Source: Anastatus disparis (lineage: Eukaryota; Arthropoda; Insecta; Hymenoptera; Eupelmidae). From it: a DNA stretch of 64,000 nt. Positions 1 through 12,298 of the stretch are shown here, piece by piece. The notes below the pieces were generated by a model. The model ran no database searches. It was not told the origin of the DNA and saw only the letters and a program-made list of their open reading frames with translations. Within the stretch, counting starts at the first letter, position 1, and every line of letters starts with the position of its first letter. The DNA lies in the NCBI GenBank assembly GCA_017163975.1, contig JAFFSR010000264.1, forward strand, positions 5,552,501 to 5,616,500, written 5' to 3'. The translations under genes were made by a program, and so were the position numbers.

Positions 1-1228
1 ATAATTATTTTTCAATAAGAATTTACTTATTTCAAAGAATTGATTCATCAATAAAAAAGAATAATTAAATAATCACTATTTTCCTTGCCTTAACTTTCTA
101 TAAAAAGTATCAGTAAAATGGAAAATGATGATATCATTTTGGAACATACGCTTAAAAGAAATGATAGAGGCTTTTATTACAATGCATTACATTAAATAAG
201 CTGTTATAATTAGAATACTGATTTTTAGATTAGCATTAATAATTTCATTAATACAAGGTACATCTTGAGTAATGTTCATAGGTGCTACACGAACAAAATG
301 AAAAGTTTTCAAGGTTATTCAAGTACCAGGTCCTCTAATACTTTGTGCAGCTAAAGCACCAACTGCAGTTTGTACGTTCATGTAGATTTAATATATCACC
401 AAGAACTCTTTTATAATCAATAAGACAGTCTTTGCCTTCCATATACGTTGGATTCATAGAATCTACACGATAAAGAATTTAAACAATATCAACAAAAGAA
501 TTTTCAACTGTCATATCATAATGTAAACTAAGATCTTCTAAACTCTTACCATTCTTCTTTGCGTGTATCCAGTTTCAGCAATTTTAACAGCTGTATCTAC
601 AGCTGTTCATGGATCAAAATCCATTTTTCTTTTTCCATCCAATGAATATAATTTGAACTATATTTCTATTATTTGTTCTTCATAATATTCTGAAAAAAAA
701 ACAATTTATAAAACTAAGAGAATTTTTTGGTAATTAACTTCTTATTTACTTTTCATATGTAACGGTCTTAAGGGCATACCAAAACTCCTCCTTTTAACAA
801 TATTTCCAATCCAAGTCTATCAATGAACGGTGCGTTTAATCTAGTTTTTCGCTACAGTAAAAAAATTTATGAGATTAAACTTAAGTGCGGATAACTCAAA
901 AGATCCATTAAAATACTATGCATAAAAAGTTATAAACTAACATTCAATATATAGTATTTTGAGTCAAAGAATACGTCTATCTGTTAAATAAAAATAAAAA
1001 TATATTTTTAAATAAATAAATAAAGATGGGTAGTCAGAAAGCTTTTGTTTATAATCATCCCCAAAAAATTAATTTAGTGTGTGTTCCAAAATTCTATCAT
1101 CATTTTCTATTGAACAGATACTTTTTCTAGAAAGTTAAGGTAAGGAAAATAGTGATTATTTAATTATTCTTTTTTATTGATGAATCAATTCTTTGAAATA
1201 AGTAAATTTTTATTGAAAAATAATTATT
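1..1228. mobile_element. Foldback/MITE-like element with ~146-bp inverted arms
   Basis: Bases 1-146 reappear as their reverse complement at 1082-1228 with only scattered mismatches, giving a stem with a ~935-bp interior. No transposase is present. The left edge may lie outside the window, so the target duplication cannot be checked. The interior holds a decayed copy of a cellular gene, so the element looks like a non-autonomous transposon that captured host sequence. The superfamily is not assigned. Confidence 0.75.
199..602 (-). pseudogene. POLR3A: RNA polymerase III largest subunit (RPC1) fragment, decayed
   Basis: Reading the minus strand in two or three frames gives segments that match the C-terminal half of the Pol III largest subunit: VDTAVKIAETGYTQRR near 600-555, then LHYDMTVENS, then PTYMEGKDCLIDYKRVL, then AVGALAAQSI followed by [14 protein letters not shown] and EIINA down to about 199. 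The wording of the last block (TLKTFHF, MNIT, IKEIINA-like) is that of Pol III rather than Pol I or II. In-frame stops and frameshifts show it is dead. No intron is evident between the blocks, which suits a processed or captured exon copy, but this was not tested. It lies wholly between the arms of the foldback element. Confidence 0.8.
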
Positions 1229-1957
1229 TGATTTTGGAATAATTCAGAGTCTAATTTTCCTTTGAAATTAATTGTAATTATAATAATTACGAGTGTTGTT
1301 TAATCAATAATTGGGCTTATAATTGATAAATGACATTTAACTAAATGATTTTTAAACTTATTTTAATAGTTTTTGAGTATTAAAACCAGATGATCATGTT
1401 TAGTATGTGACAGGCTATTTTCAATAAGAAAAATAAATTTTACATGAAAATGTATATTTAAAACTGTGATAACTCGTTATTGGTGACTTTTGCTTACACG
1501 AACCAAAATTTATTTTAAAGTTAATAAAAAATAGAAAAAAATAAGCCTTCAAAAGCCAATTTTAGCAGTGGCAAACATTAAATAATTTCAATAACCATGT
1601 TTTACATATAAGAGCCAATTAGAAAACTGCGAAATTCAGGTCTGTAAAAAATCCTGCTAACTCTCTTCTTCATTTACAACAAGAAGTGTTACTATGCATT
1701 TTTCTCTAAAACATCAGGATTTTCAGAAAAAAAATGATAAAGTTGGGACTTTTCCAAAAATTTTGAAAAATTTTCAAATTTCCAGGTCCTGTAACTCTTG
1801 ATCCTTTCAATCTAGATCCTTGAAAATTTTTTTACATATTTTGGGTAACAAAAAGAATAAATTCTTTGAGTTTCAACGATTTTTATTTTTTTGCTCTATC
1901 AGTTGGCGTGAAATGTCCCATATATATATTTTATATTCTTTTATATATGTAATATGT

Positions 1958-1989
<32 letters not shown>

Positions 1990-2699
1990 CTCTTATCTAT
2001 TCTATTTTGTAAATATATATATATATATTTATGTCGTCGTACCAGGTATTCGGCGTTGTATGTGCAAAGCTAGTTAAATGGGTATTGAGGTTACATACAT
2101 TTCAATTCGTAGCACAACTATATTCAGTTTGCTATACTTCACATAAAAAAATATAGATGATTCTATATCTCACATGGTGACTATGGAGTCATCTATGCGT
2201 CACACTATAAGGTAGTTATTAGCTATGAAGCGATCGTCGAAGTCGTAAAATTGGTTATTTTAATCGGTGTGTTTTTTTTTTTTTTTTGACATTTTGTTCT
2301 TTAATAAATTTAAAAAATATGAAAAAAAAAAATTGATTAATTATAAAAAAAATTAGTGCAAATAATGAAAAAAATTAGTACAAATAACAAAAAAATAATT
2401 ATTATAGTGAAAGTGAGACAGTGAAGAAAAAATATTAAATATAAAATGAGCGTGATATGCTTGTCAAATTTGTGACATCAATGACGGTTCCTCAGACGAT
2501 CCACGTCGACACTGTTGCCATACGTTTATTCAAATTCAAATCAAAAGAAAGAAGGATTGCAAATTTGCACATTTATAATTTTATAGTCCCTCATACCTGC
2601 TACATAAAATTATCTACGCCATTTGGGAGTAAGAAGGATGAATACGGGACGAATTTGTTGCTCAAACAGCAAATGGCGTATATAACTAATATAGGTTCT

Positions 2700-2740
<41 letters not shown>

Positions 2741-2759
2741 TATGCTCTCTCTCTTTCTC
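1229..2759. other. AT-rich non-coding stretch with TA microsatellites
   Basis: No supportable gene. The stretch is A/T rich with homopolymer runs and TA-type microsatellites at about 1954-1984, 2015-2030 and 2702-2742. Reading frames through the microsatellites give only Tyr-Ile repeats and are not taken as genes. Confidence 0.6.
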
Positions 2760-2925
2760 TCTCTGAAGCTAAAAAATAAGGACTCTTTGGTTCTCTTGCG
2801 CATTTTATTAAATATTTCTCTAAATCGCTATTCGAATAGCGCTTGTTCTAAATCAAGTTCAAATCCTTCTTTTATCAACTCTAATGTTAATCAAAATTTT
2901 TCAAGTGAATATAATTCTGATCTTT

Positions 2926-3663
2926 CTTATAACCTTGTTATTTCTCATGCTAATGTTAACAGAATTAAAACGCATTTTTCAGCTATTGAAAATCACATTA
3001 CGACATGTAAAACTGATATCTTTGCTGTCACAGAAACATTCTTAACTGAGCTGGATGATAGCTCTATGATCTCTCTAGAGTACTATAACTTCTTTAGATT
3101 AGATAGAATGGGCAAAGCAGGAGGTGGAGGCGGGTTTTATGCTCGTGACTTTCTTAAGGTCAATATCTTGGCTCAATCAGACCCTGTCTTTGACAACACA
3201 GCAGAGTATATAATAGCTGAAATTTCATTTGGTACTGAAAAACTTATTTTTTTCAGTTGTTTACTTGCGTCCTAAGGCTATTTTTCCTGAGGAATTTTTT
3301 AACTTAATTTCTACTTATTTACCTTCTTTTAAAAACGTTGTAATAGCTGGCGATTTCAATATAAATTTATTATCTAATAACTACTCTGCTGACACTTTGC
3401 TTTCAGCTATTGATTCACTAGCTCTTTATGTGGTTCCATCCAAGCCTACACATCACACGTTAACCTCCGAGTATACTTCTCATACATGGATTGACCTATT
3501 CATCATTAATGATGACAGCTCTCTGTTATCATATAATAAATCAACAGCTCCTTTTATTGCAGGTCATGATCTTATTACGATCACATTTAGAGCATACAAG
3601 CCACCGAATACAACGAGAAGAATTTTTCATAGAAACTTTTCTAATTTAAATAATTTAAAGTGA
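2926..3663 (+). pseudogene. LINE apurinic-like endonuclease domain, frameshifted
   Basis: The frame up to 3275 carries the N-terminal part (VTETFLTE, about 3031-3054; a glycine-rich GGGGGFYARD loop). Translation then continues in another frame from about 3229 with VVYLRP, VVIAGDFNINLL (catalytic Asp/Asn motif) and, near the end, AGHDLITITF with the conserved His-Asp. These are the exonuclease-endonuclease-phosphatase motifs of LINE endonucleases, which nick target DNA for reverse transcription. The frame change near 3250 inactivates it as sequenced. Upstream of about 2930 the frame runs through a microsatellite and is probably not original protein. Confidence 0.8.
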
Positions 3664-3699
3664 TGGTTTAAATGAAACTATTTGACGTAATCTTTTAGT

Positions 3700-5430
3700 A
3701 AAATCGCAAGTGAGCCATGCGACTTCTTGTTCGAATAATGAACTTATTAATGGTCTGGTAAATGGTTTGTCTTCTGTCCTTGTTTCGTCATTTGATAAAT
3801 GTTCACCACTTAAATGTCGCAATCTAATGATTAAAAAGAGGCCCTGGGTTACTTCAGACATTCGTGCTAAAATGAAGGAGCGTGATAGAGCTTATCCTTC
3901 AGCTGCACGTTCAGGCTCTATCATATCTATAGCTAGCTATCGTAGACTCCTTAGGAAGATCTCAAATGCTCTTGACACGGCTAAAAATGAATTTATATCA
4001 AAACGTTTGTCTGCGTCGTCTAATTCAACAAATCGTTTGTTAACTTTACACAAGATTGGGCTTTATAATAAGATTCTACCCTCACCACTGTAATATTTTT
4101 AATCTAAAGCTCTATTGACTCACTATACTTCTATCTCATCAACATCTTCTATTCTATCTGATAGTGAGATCAATAAGGTGCTTGCTGTTCCACTACGCAG
4201 CAATTTTCCGATTTTTGAATTCTCTCAGGTCGACTGTTCTGTCACTGAGACATTTTTGCGACTGGCTTCTTCAAAAGCAGTAATACCAGATGATCTTTCA
4301 ACAGACATGTTGAAGATCACACAAAATTCCTTAACGCCATACTTGACTTCCATAGTTAACGTATCGCTATCCTCTGGAATATTTCCTGACCCGTGGAAGA
4401 GAGCTTTTCTTCTCCCACTGGCCAAATCAAATAAATTGGATTCTCCCTCATAAACTCGATCCATAGCAAAACTTTGTGAAGTCTCAAAAGTTCTAGAAAG
4501 GGTTGTACACTCGCAATTAAATGCTCATATTGAAGTAAATGCTCTGCTCGATTGTTTACAAACAGGTTTTCGAAGAACAAATAGTACTTAGACAGCTCTT
4601 TTGAAACTTCTTGAGGATGCTTGTCTAGTTATAGATAAACACATGATAACACTGTTGCTCTTATTTGATTTTTCGAAGGCTTTCGATACAGTGCCTCATA
4701 CTCGATTACTACATAAGCTTCGATCTTTCAATTGTTCTGACACAGTTATACGCTGGTTTGCATCTTATTTAAGAAACAGGTTTTATGCTGTTCCTGATTT
4801 TGAAAATCGAGCGGGTGAATGGAGCTCATGTACGGCGGGTGTACCACAGGGTAGTGTCCCTTCTCTATTTTTATAAATGACCTTCCTTCAGTTTTGATCA
4901 AAGCTCAGCATATTCTTTTTGCTGATGATCTCCAATTGTATTATTCTTTTCTTCCTGCGAAATTAGAGGAAGGTGTAAATTTCATGAATTATGAGGTAGC
5001 TTCAGTTGTAAAGTGGGCAGATGAAAATGAGCTTACTCTAAACCCCAACAAGATGCAGGCTATTTTATTAGGTAGTGAGCAATTTATATCGAGAATAGAT
5101 CTTTCTACATGTCCTCCTGACCTAGTAAATAATGTATCTATCTCTTACACAGATGTTGTTAAAAACTTGGGAACCTGGATTAATAGCTCATTAAATTGGA
5201 ATAAGCAGGTTAATTCGGTTGTTGGTCGAGTTTTTGGTACCCTTCAGTCTCTCAAGTTTTATAGGCATGCGTTGTCTAGAAAAGTTAGAAAGGAGCTGGT
5301 TGAGGCATTAATCTTTCCTATTCTTAATTATTGCTGTGTAGTTTATGATGATCTACCACAAACATTGAATCTTAAACTTCATCGTGTTCTTAATGCATGC
5401 GTTAGATTCGTGTTTGGCAATATTGGGTAG
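3700..5430 (+). pseudogene. LINE reverse transcriptase, multiply broken
   Basis: Pieces in order: 3710-4093 (connector with KKRPWVTSDIRAKMKERD), 4115-4453 (fingers, with SSKAVIPDDLSTDMLK), 4601-4876 (palm, with LLFDFSKAFDTVPH and AGVPQGSV) and 4894-5430 (FADDLQLYYS catalytic box, then NLGTWINSSLNWNKQVN thumb region). The pieces lie in different frames separated by stops, including an apparent TGA at about 3690, and part of the sequence after GVPQGSV seems to be missing. This is substitution plus indel decay, unlike the purely homopolymer-associated breaks in the gypsy and Polinton elements further right. No activity is expected. Confidence 0.85.
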
Positions 5431-6129
5431 CAAGAAAGAGTAACTCCTTTTCGCCTTGAACTGGGATGGGTTTCAGTTAAAAATAGGCGACTTTACTTTA
5501 AAATAATACTTGCACACTCTATTGTTTCCTATCAAAATCCATCATAGCTAGCAACAAAATTCTGCTGAGCAAATATAGATACAATGGTCATCTAGTAGGC
5601 TGCCTATGAGACTGCTCATTTGTCCTACTGTTCGCACAGCGGCGATGCTCGACTCCTTTGTTTCGTCAGCATCCTTCTTCATCAACAATAATGTTGATGT
5701 TTTTAATGGTTTTGGAGTAGGAATGACACTGGTTTTAAAAGTTCGTTTATTTAACAAATTCCTTCTGGATGAGTGCACCGAATGGCAGAATACATTAAAC
5801 ATTCGTTGGGTTTACTTAACTAATGAAACTCTACCATAAATATATAAAATATATAATGTGGACCTCTAAGGGTTCCTTTTTCTGTACTGGTGTGAACAAT
5901 GAGAAGATTAGTTCTACGTTAACAATTGCTTCATTTAAATGCATTATGTCTGTATTACTTACTTTATCTACTATAATATATTGTGTCTATACGGAGATAA
6001 TTTAAATAGTATTATACCATTGTTTTAAACGTCAAATTTACAAATGTTTTTCTACGTGTGATTATTTGTATATACATATGTAATTCTTAAGGGTCATACG
6101 GGGTTGAACCCCATGATCTGAAATAAATA

Positions 6130-6161
<32 letters not shown>

Positions 6162-6913
6162 TCTCTCTCTCTCTCTCTTACACCTAACCAATTCTATCTT
6201 ATTTTTAACCTCACTTTTTGTATATTTCGATTTTATTTTGCTGCACCACCAATTTCAGTCTTTTTCTGATGTTACTCGGCTTTTGAGTTGGGCTCCAGTT
6301 GTAATGGTGTGTTTTATTTGGGAGATTATAAAAATATAAAATTAAATAAGAAATAAAAGTTTGCTTATAACCGCCGAGTCCTGAGATTCCTGAACTTATA
6401 AAAATAATAATAAAATAAGGGAATTAAATACTCTAAATCCAATATAATTATCAATTATCAATTTGAATAAAATCAGTTCAATAAATAAATTAACGAATTC
6501 TCTATTATACCAGGGTAAAATCAACTAAATAAATTTTAAATAAATTAATTAAAAGAAGTTAAACTTGAGCAATATGTAAATTTCTCTACCAAGCAAGTTC
6601 TTCAAGCACTTATAGGTTATCTCATTTAATAAATTAATTAACTTTGAATCTAATTATAAAATTATGAAATATAAAAGAAGATGATCACTTTTAAAATATT
6701 ACGTATTAATATTAAGCTAATTTTAACTCAATAAAAATTAAAAATTGAGCAACGACTGCAACACGTGCTTAGGAAGTTTTAGGTTATGTATGGGTGGAGG
6801 CTCGAACAGCAGTGCGAATTTCAGATGACGCAATCTTCCAGTTGGTGGCGCTAGTGCCGTATTTCTTCTTAGAGTTACTCTGGGCCTCACTATCTACCTC
6901 GTTCCAATGGATT

Positions 6914-6914
6914 T

Positions 6915-7010
<96 letters not shown>
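6914..7010. repeat. (TA)n microsatellite
   Basis: About 95 bp of almost pure TA dinucleotides with one TACA interruption. Reading frames across it on both strands give Tyr-Ile repeats and are artefacts. Confidence 0.95.
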
Positions 7011-7012
<2 letters not shown>

Positions 7013-7136
7013 GACGTCACAACTTGTTATAAAGACGATAACAAGTGTGTAACGCACTTTTCAATCGTACACGAATTTCTTATTCGTACACTTTTATTGT
7101 ACTCACATTTATAGGTGAGGTTTTTGTTTAATAAAC

Positions 7137-7212
7137 GAGTAAGCTGAGCTAAACCGTGCACCACAGAGACGCCATGCTCTGTAAGCTCGGGTTCGTATGC
7201 ACCAGCTTACTC
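7137..7212. other. 76-nt tRNA-like hairpin
   Basis: GAGTAAGCTG at 7137-7146 pairs perfectly with CAGCTTACTC at 7203-7212, closing a 76-nt unit, which is tRNA length. Inside, ACAGAG and CTCTGT form a possible anticodon-like stem, and GGGTTCGTATGC resembles a B box. The D and T arms are poor, so a functional tRNA is unlikely. A tRNA-derived fragment or simple palindrome is the better reading. Confidence 0.4.
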
Positions 7213-7539
7213 AAAATGTATTAATAATGGATGGTTCTTCCTGAAAAGAAAAGGAGAAAGGAAATAAGGCATGTGGATTTCTGGACCTCATGCATCATCA
7301 ACTGCGCGAGACTTTTACTCTAATTCACGCGCTTTTAATTGTTTCTTGCAACAGCGAGAGAACTACAAGCTATGCTTTGCTAGTCTCACGCCTCTGCAAG
7401 AATTAAGTCTAGGCTTTAATGCCTTTTTTACGATACAATAGTTCACTAAAACGTGGTAAAACGAACAAAATATACACCATTTTCACTTTATATTAGTCAC
7501 TCGCGATAATTATTCTATCACGGTTTAATTATTTGTAAA

Positions 7540-7616
7540 GTGTTATTCGCTCACTCACAGTTAGGAAGCTGCTCTTTCGGCAAACTTCTTCACCATCATT
7601 TGTGAGCGAATAACAC
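7540..7616. repeat. Inverted repeat with 15-bp perfect stem
   Basis: GTGTTATTCGCTCAC at 7540-7554 is the exact reverse complement of 7602-7616, with a 47-nt loop. It could be a MITE end pair or a cruciform-forming site. No protein or terminator context is present. Confidence 0.7.
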
Positions 7617-7742
7617 AAAGAAAAGGCACTGACTCGGTAATTACATTTTATTTGAATCTTTATTTCTGAAGAGATGACACACGAGTGCGGAGCACAAGCT
7701 CTTCGTTAAGCAAGATGCTTCGCATTTTCGGCGCTTGCCGCT

Positions 7743-7775
7743 ATATTCCTACTCTGCCGCATCAGAGTAGGGATA
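7743..7775. repeat. Short hairpin, 9-bp core stem
   Basis: CCTACTCTG and CAGAGTAGG flank a 6-nt loop (CCGCAT), with partial extension of the stem into the flanking TATTC/GATAT bases. Confidence 0.65.
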
Positions 7776-9094
7776 TTATGCATAAGAAAGTATATGCGTT
7801 ACACTTAATAGTCGCTTGGCTGTCAAAATTAGGGGTGTAGCTGCGCGTTCGGGTCTTTCCTATATCCCCTCTCGCCGCTTATTACCATGATGCTTTTCTA
7901 TATGAAAATCATCAAGTGAGGTCTCAATATATATATGAGATAGATCTTGTGAGGCTTTTCACCACTATCTCAATTTATTAACTCTTTTTTTTTATTTGAA
8001 ATACAAGCTATATGGTCTAAGCGACTCTCAAGACTTTATATTACTTTAATTTTACTTTTATTTTTATCAAAGAAGAAAAGACAAATCAACTAATTTTATA
8101 AATTCAGTAAACAAGCAAAATTTTATTTTGAGAAAAATAGTTAAAGGAAAAAAAAATTATCAATTAAACTCTCGATGATTGAAAATTTTTTATACTCCAA
8201 AATTTAAATTTTCTTTAATAACTCTACTTTACTTTCTCACCTACAAGGTAAAAGAAAATTTTCTCTAGTTAAACTGAGGGTCCAACCTTAATATTTTTAG
8301 TTTTAGGTTAGGTAAAAAAAAAATCAGTCACTGTTAAATTTTTCACTTTTCCTTCTCACTTTAATAACAAAATCAAACACTTCTCACAAATATAATAAAT
8401 AAACTTTATGCTAACGCAACTTTTTGAGTTAGAGGTTAAGTAACCACGTGGCTATTATTATAGCCGGCCGTGGTTCTTCGCTTAACTCCCCTGATTTCAC
8501 TTCCGTAACAAAGAAAATCTTATACGTTACTTTTCCACAATTTTCCTTTAAATTAACATTAATTAATATTCACTTTGCCTCACTATGATTGATTTTTGTT
8601 ACTTTTTTCTATTCACTAAGTGTATCGTCGCAAGAGAGAGATTTTGTACGAGAAATATCTCGCTTTGAATTTTCACCAGCACAGATATAAGAAAATTTAT
8701 CTAATCAATATACTTTATGCTATCCACTATGATCTGCATCAGACATCTTAATCTAACGCCCTTGGAAATCAGAGACAAAAATAACTCCACGTGTGATGCT
8801 AAGTTTTCTCCCAAAAACTAGTACACTGAGAAAAATAGATTATAACTTTAGTTATAGATAGTAATAAAAATTACTATATTTTATAGGAGAGCTGGGACAT
8901 TTCTGCATTATAACGATTTTTATTACATTTATAAAAAATATTACTATAAATTTGATAAGGTTGGCAACAATCGTTTAAGAAATGAAACTATATCTTATTA
9001 GAAAAATTGTTATATTACATAGTAAAAATTATGCTATAGTAAAATTTGTTATGACAGAGTAAAAATATTTGATATCTTATGTTGGAATTAATGT

Positions 9095-9180
9095 TATAAA
9101 AATAATAAATTTTATTATGCATATAATAAATTTCATTATGCATATAATAAATTTTATTATGAATATAATAAATTTTACTA
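9095..9180 (+). repeat. 21-bp minisatellite inside the CACTG element
   Basis: About four units built on ATTATGCATATAATAAATTT with small changes. The same array is present in the inverted copy (12725-12830), where the complementary reading gives a seven-residue peptide repeat that is not taken as protein. Confidence 0.8.
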
Positions 9181-9300
9181 TTTAAATAGTAATGTCGAGT
9201 CGATGATCTGTAAATTTATTTCTAACCTCAAAATTTTCTACCAAATTGAAAGTATAGTTGTGTAACATATGTAGACGATTCGAAATTTTATAAGTAAGAT

Positions 9301-9370
9301 GTCGTAATGGCGCAGTCGGTAACGTTCACGCTTTCCAGTCTCGAGGTCCCGGGTTCGACTCCACTTCAGG
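9301..9370 (+). other. tRNA-like sequence with A and B boxes inside a DNA transposon
   Basis: The block contains TGGCGCAGTCGGTAACG (A-box-like) and GGGTTCGACTCC (B-box-like) at tRNA spacing. The outer 7 bp do not pair as an acceptor stem, so it is not called a functional tRNA. The same block is retained in the inverted copy at 12536-12603. It may act as an internal Pol III promoter for the element. Confidence 0.6.
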
Positions 9371-9929
9371 TCCGTTATTTCTTAGGTAATTTATTTAAAA
9401 AAAATTGATTAATAAAATTTAAATCAATAAATTAAATGAATTTGAAAAATTTCAATGACAAATTGCGGGTACAAAAAAAAAAAAAAAAATTTTTTTTCTA
9501 CATATCTGTTTTCATAAATTTTACTATATAATATAGTGATTTTTATTATAACGCAGAAATGTCCCACTCGTACTATATAATATAGTAATTTTTAATAAAA
9601 TCCATAGTTATATTTATTATAGGATTTCTCTCAGTGTACTAGTAGACCCTCCGTAAAGATGGATATCAATTATTCTGACGCGGTGATGGCACACGCGATA
9701 AAAAGAAACAAAGTCTCGCGAGAGAAAATTATCAATAACAACAGAAAAAAAAAATGTTTAACACCCGTAACCTATTATTTAAAAGTATTACAATGAAAAA
9801 AATTAATAATTAGGAAGTAACATATTCTTATTTATAATTTTTAGATATATTATATATATAAAATATTATAAAAAATTACATTTTTTTTATAATACTCAAT
9901 TTTTATTGATATATAATAATGACAAAATT

Positions 9930-11932
9930 TTACAATAAATATCGTGTTACAATAAATTCAGTTTTGTTTTTTTTAACATTTAAACAGGGCGAAATTAGTG
10001 GTAACTCTTTAAATTGATAGAGTTTCTTTTTAAAGTCTATTCTAACAATATATGCAAAATAATGATCATCAAAATAATTCTCATAGTACAGTTGGACATA
10101 AAATTGAATAGAATCATTTATTTTTACAATTTTTAAGATTCGTCCGAATTCTTTATCATTTTGCATAATATTTGTTATTAACATAGTATTTATTTTGTAT
10201 AATATTCCATTTATTTCAATTTCATTATGAAATGTAACATTTCTAGATTTGTTATGAATACCTAATATTTCATTTAAACATGTCATCTCTCTACCGCTTT
10301 TATCAGACAAATTTTATTTCATGGTTGTTGAAATTATTGAATAGTTCACATAACATAAGAGTTTGTTTTTTTGCTATGGTTGTTAGTAGATTTTCTTTGC
10401 AACTTATAGAAATAGCATTCTGTTTGAGATAACGATGCCGGGACTCAAAACGCATGCTCCAAAAATGAATACATGCCTCAAATGCTCTCAAAACTCTTGG
10501 GTAATGCAATAAAAAGTGAAATTTCGGCTTTAAAGTATTAAAAAGATGTAAATAGAGTCCATTGTGTTTTTCAATTAATTCTTCCAAATTGTTTATGTCA
10601 CTGTTTGTTAGTCTTGGAGACGTAAAAATATCTATAATTTTACGTAATAAACAATACAAATTCCAGTACTCATCATTTTGCGGGATTAAATCGCTCATAA
10701 TCAAGCCTAAATATCTTACGAAACATATAAAATCTCGCTTGCTGACATTTTTATACGAATGTGTGGAGAGTTATCTGAAAACTTTGGAGGCTTAGAATTT
10801 TCAAAGATATAATCAAAACTCTCGATTCTATGATTTAAAGTGGCTAATGTAAAATATTTCTTCATGTCCAGTGATAGATTTTGCGTTATATGGAAATTAA
10901 TTATTTTATTGAAAATGTATTATTCTTTTATACCTGTTAGTTGCATTTTATTCAATAAAAGATCTATTTCATAATTTTGACGAGTTCTAAGTAAAGTTGT
11001 ATCTTCTTTAGTGAGCATTCCTATTAATTCAGATGATGCCTTACAAATTCTACACGAATAATTTAAACCTAGATTATCACCTAATATCAATACTATTTGA
11101 AATTTGACTTGATGGAAAATATCATTAGCTTTAATAGTAATTCCTTCTGTAAAAAGAAAATTTAATTCTTTAACAATCACATTAAACAATTTTTCATTGG
11201 AAGTTTTCTTTTTATCTGCACTACGGACGAGTAGAGTAAGAAAGACACAATTAAGTTTAGAAGACATATAGTTCGGAAGACATGCAATTGAAGCATACAT
11301 TACACCAAATTTATTGACGCCTGAATGGCTTCCCAAAGCATTTCCTACTTCTAAGTCATCCCAAAATAAATACGAAGGCCAAATAATATTATTGCCAAAT
11401 TGTTTTAAATAGTTATTCTTCCATAAATCAGCTTGTATTATATTTGAAACTATTTTTTTATCTTTTTGAAGTGTATTAATATAATTGAATATTTGCTTGA
11501 ATACATCAGGAATTTCTAGAAAATTTTTAAGTATATTTCTTAATGGTATATGCATTGCAAAATAGGTTCAACTACAAATTTTGACTGATTTTCATCGGTT
11601 TTTACAACAAAAGTTGTTCCAATTTGAATTTTTTCAAATTCTACTAAACCTTTTGATTTTGAAATTTTAAATCTTTTATGTTCACTATCAATATCTTTAA
11701 AGATATTATTATACTTCTTAAAAATTTGTTCGATTTCTATAGAATAATCTGCGTTATTTTTCTTTAAAATATCCATTATGTCCTTTTGTAATTCAGGTAA
11801 ATAAACTTTTTTGATAAAATTGTCAAAATAATCAATGACTTCATCTACGATGTTTCGAGGATGATTAGGGTTGCCATATAATGCTAAAATAAAATTTATA
11901 ATACTTTGTAGAATTAAGCCTGATGCAGTCAT
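9930..11932 (-). pseudogene. Transposase-like gene of a DNA transposon, broken into five frames
   Basis: Minus-strand pieces in order: 11932-11540, 11555-10920, an unlisted continuation around 10880-10710 (with KPPKFSDNSPH), 10704-10303 and 10310-9930. Recognisable wording includes SYLFWDDLEVGNALGSHSG, ILGDNLGLNYSCRIC, YPRVLRAFEACIHFWSMRFE with RHRYLKQNA, and a C-terminal YENYFDDHYFAY. This is the order seen in a large family of transposon-encoded proteins common in arthropods, fish and cnidarians, resembling Transposase_21/EnSpm-type proteins, but the exact superfamily is uncertain. Adjacent pieces overlap by 8-16 bp in shifted frames, so the gene is frameshifted, not spliced, at those points. 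The CACTG-ended elements on either side may be its non-autonomous relatives. Confidence 0.65.
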
Positions 11933-12298
11933 TGCAAAGCGATATAGATATGAATCATGAAATATCTACGATATAAATTAACAAAGATGCCAAGAACTGT
12001 TTCTGAAAATAATACAAAAAAAATTCTATTTTTATTACAGAAGATATAACTAAATTTAAAAGATAACAAAATAAATAATATATGTACAAATGAATTTCAT
12101 CGATTATTCAATATAAATAAGGATGAATTCTACTAAAATACATGTGAAATTTAAATATTAAGATATTTAAAATTTGTGGCATTTTTCAATTTAAGAAACA
12201 TTAATAAAACAAAATAATGTACTAATAATAGTACATGAATAAGTTTGAATTCATAAAAGTTATTTAAAAATAATAAAATTATGATAAATTATTTCATA

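Larger units (their letters stand above)
2760..6160 (+). mobile_element. Decayed non-LTR retrotransposon (LINE), 5' truncated
   Basis: A plus-strand order of AP-like endonuclease then reverse transcriptase, ending in a short tandem tail of CAAT-type repeats (about 6129-6160) after an AAATAAATAAAT stretch. That is the usual 3' structure of a LINE with a simple-repeat tail. The reading frame is broken by several frameshifts and stop codons. The 5' edge is uncertain and placed just after a TA/CT microsatellite. The RT wording (FDFSKAFDTVPH, AGVPQGSV, FADDLQLYYS) fits the Jockey/CR1/R1-like group, but the clade is not settled. Confidence 0.85.
6161..8823. other. Non-coding region with hairpins and a long TA tract
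   Basis: No gene is supported. It begins with a CT tract (6161-6178) after the LINE tail. A TA microsatellite fills about 6914-7010. Several perfect or near-perfect inverted repeats follow (separate entries). The segment 7140-7900 is more GC-rich than its surroundings and may be one or more short non-autonomous elements, but no target duplication could be fixed. Confidence 0.5.
8824..9636 (+). mobile_element. CACTG-ended non-autonomous element, copy 1
   Basis: The element begins CACTGAGAAAAAT and ends CTCTCAGTG, flanked on both sides by TA. A near-identical copy lies in reverse orientation at 12299-13101. CACTG termini and a 2-bp duplication suit the CACTA/CMC group of DNA transposons, although TA is too short to prove the duplication. 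The interior has no long ORF but carries a 21-bp minisatellite (9095-9180) and a tRNA-like block (9301-9370). Confidence 0.75.

Noticed and set aside
1820..2077. Reading frame with long Tyr-Ile runs
   Set aside because: It is produced by TA microsatellites; no domain or conserved sequence.
6784..7114. Overlapping Tyr-Ile frames on both strands
   Set aside because: Pure TA microsatellite read in two directions.
9301..9370. Functional tRNA gene
   Set aside because: A and B boxes are present but the acceptor ends do not pair, and the sequence is a fixed part of a transposon copy.
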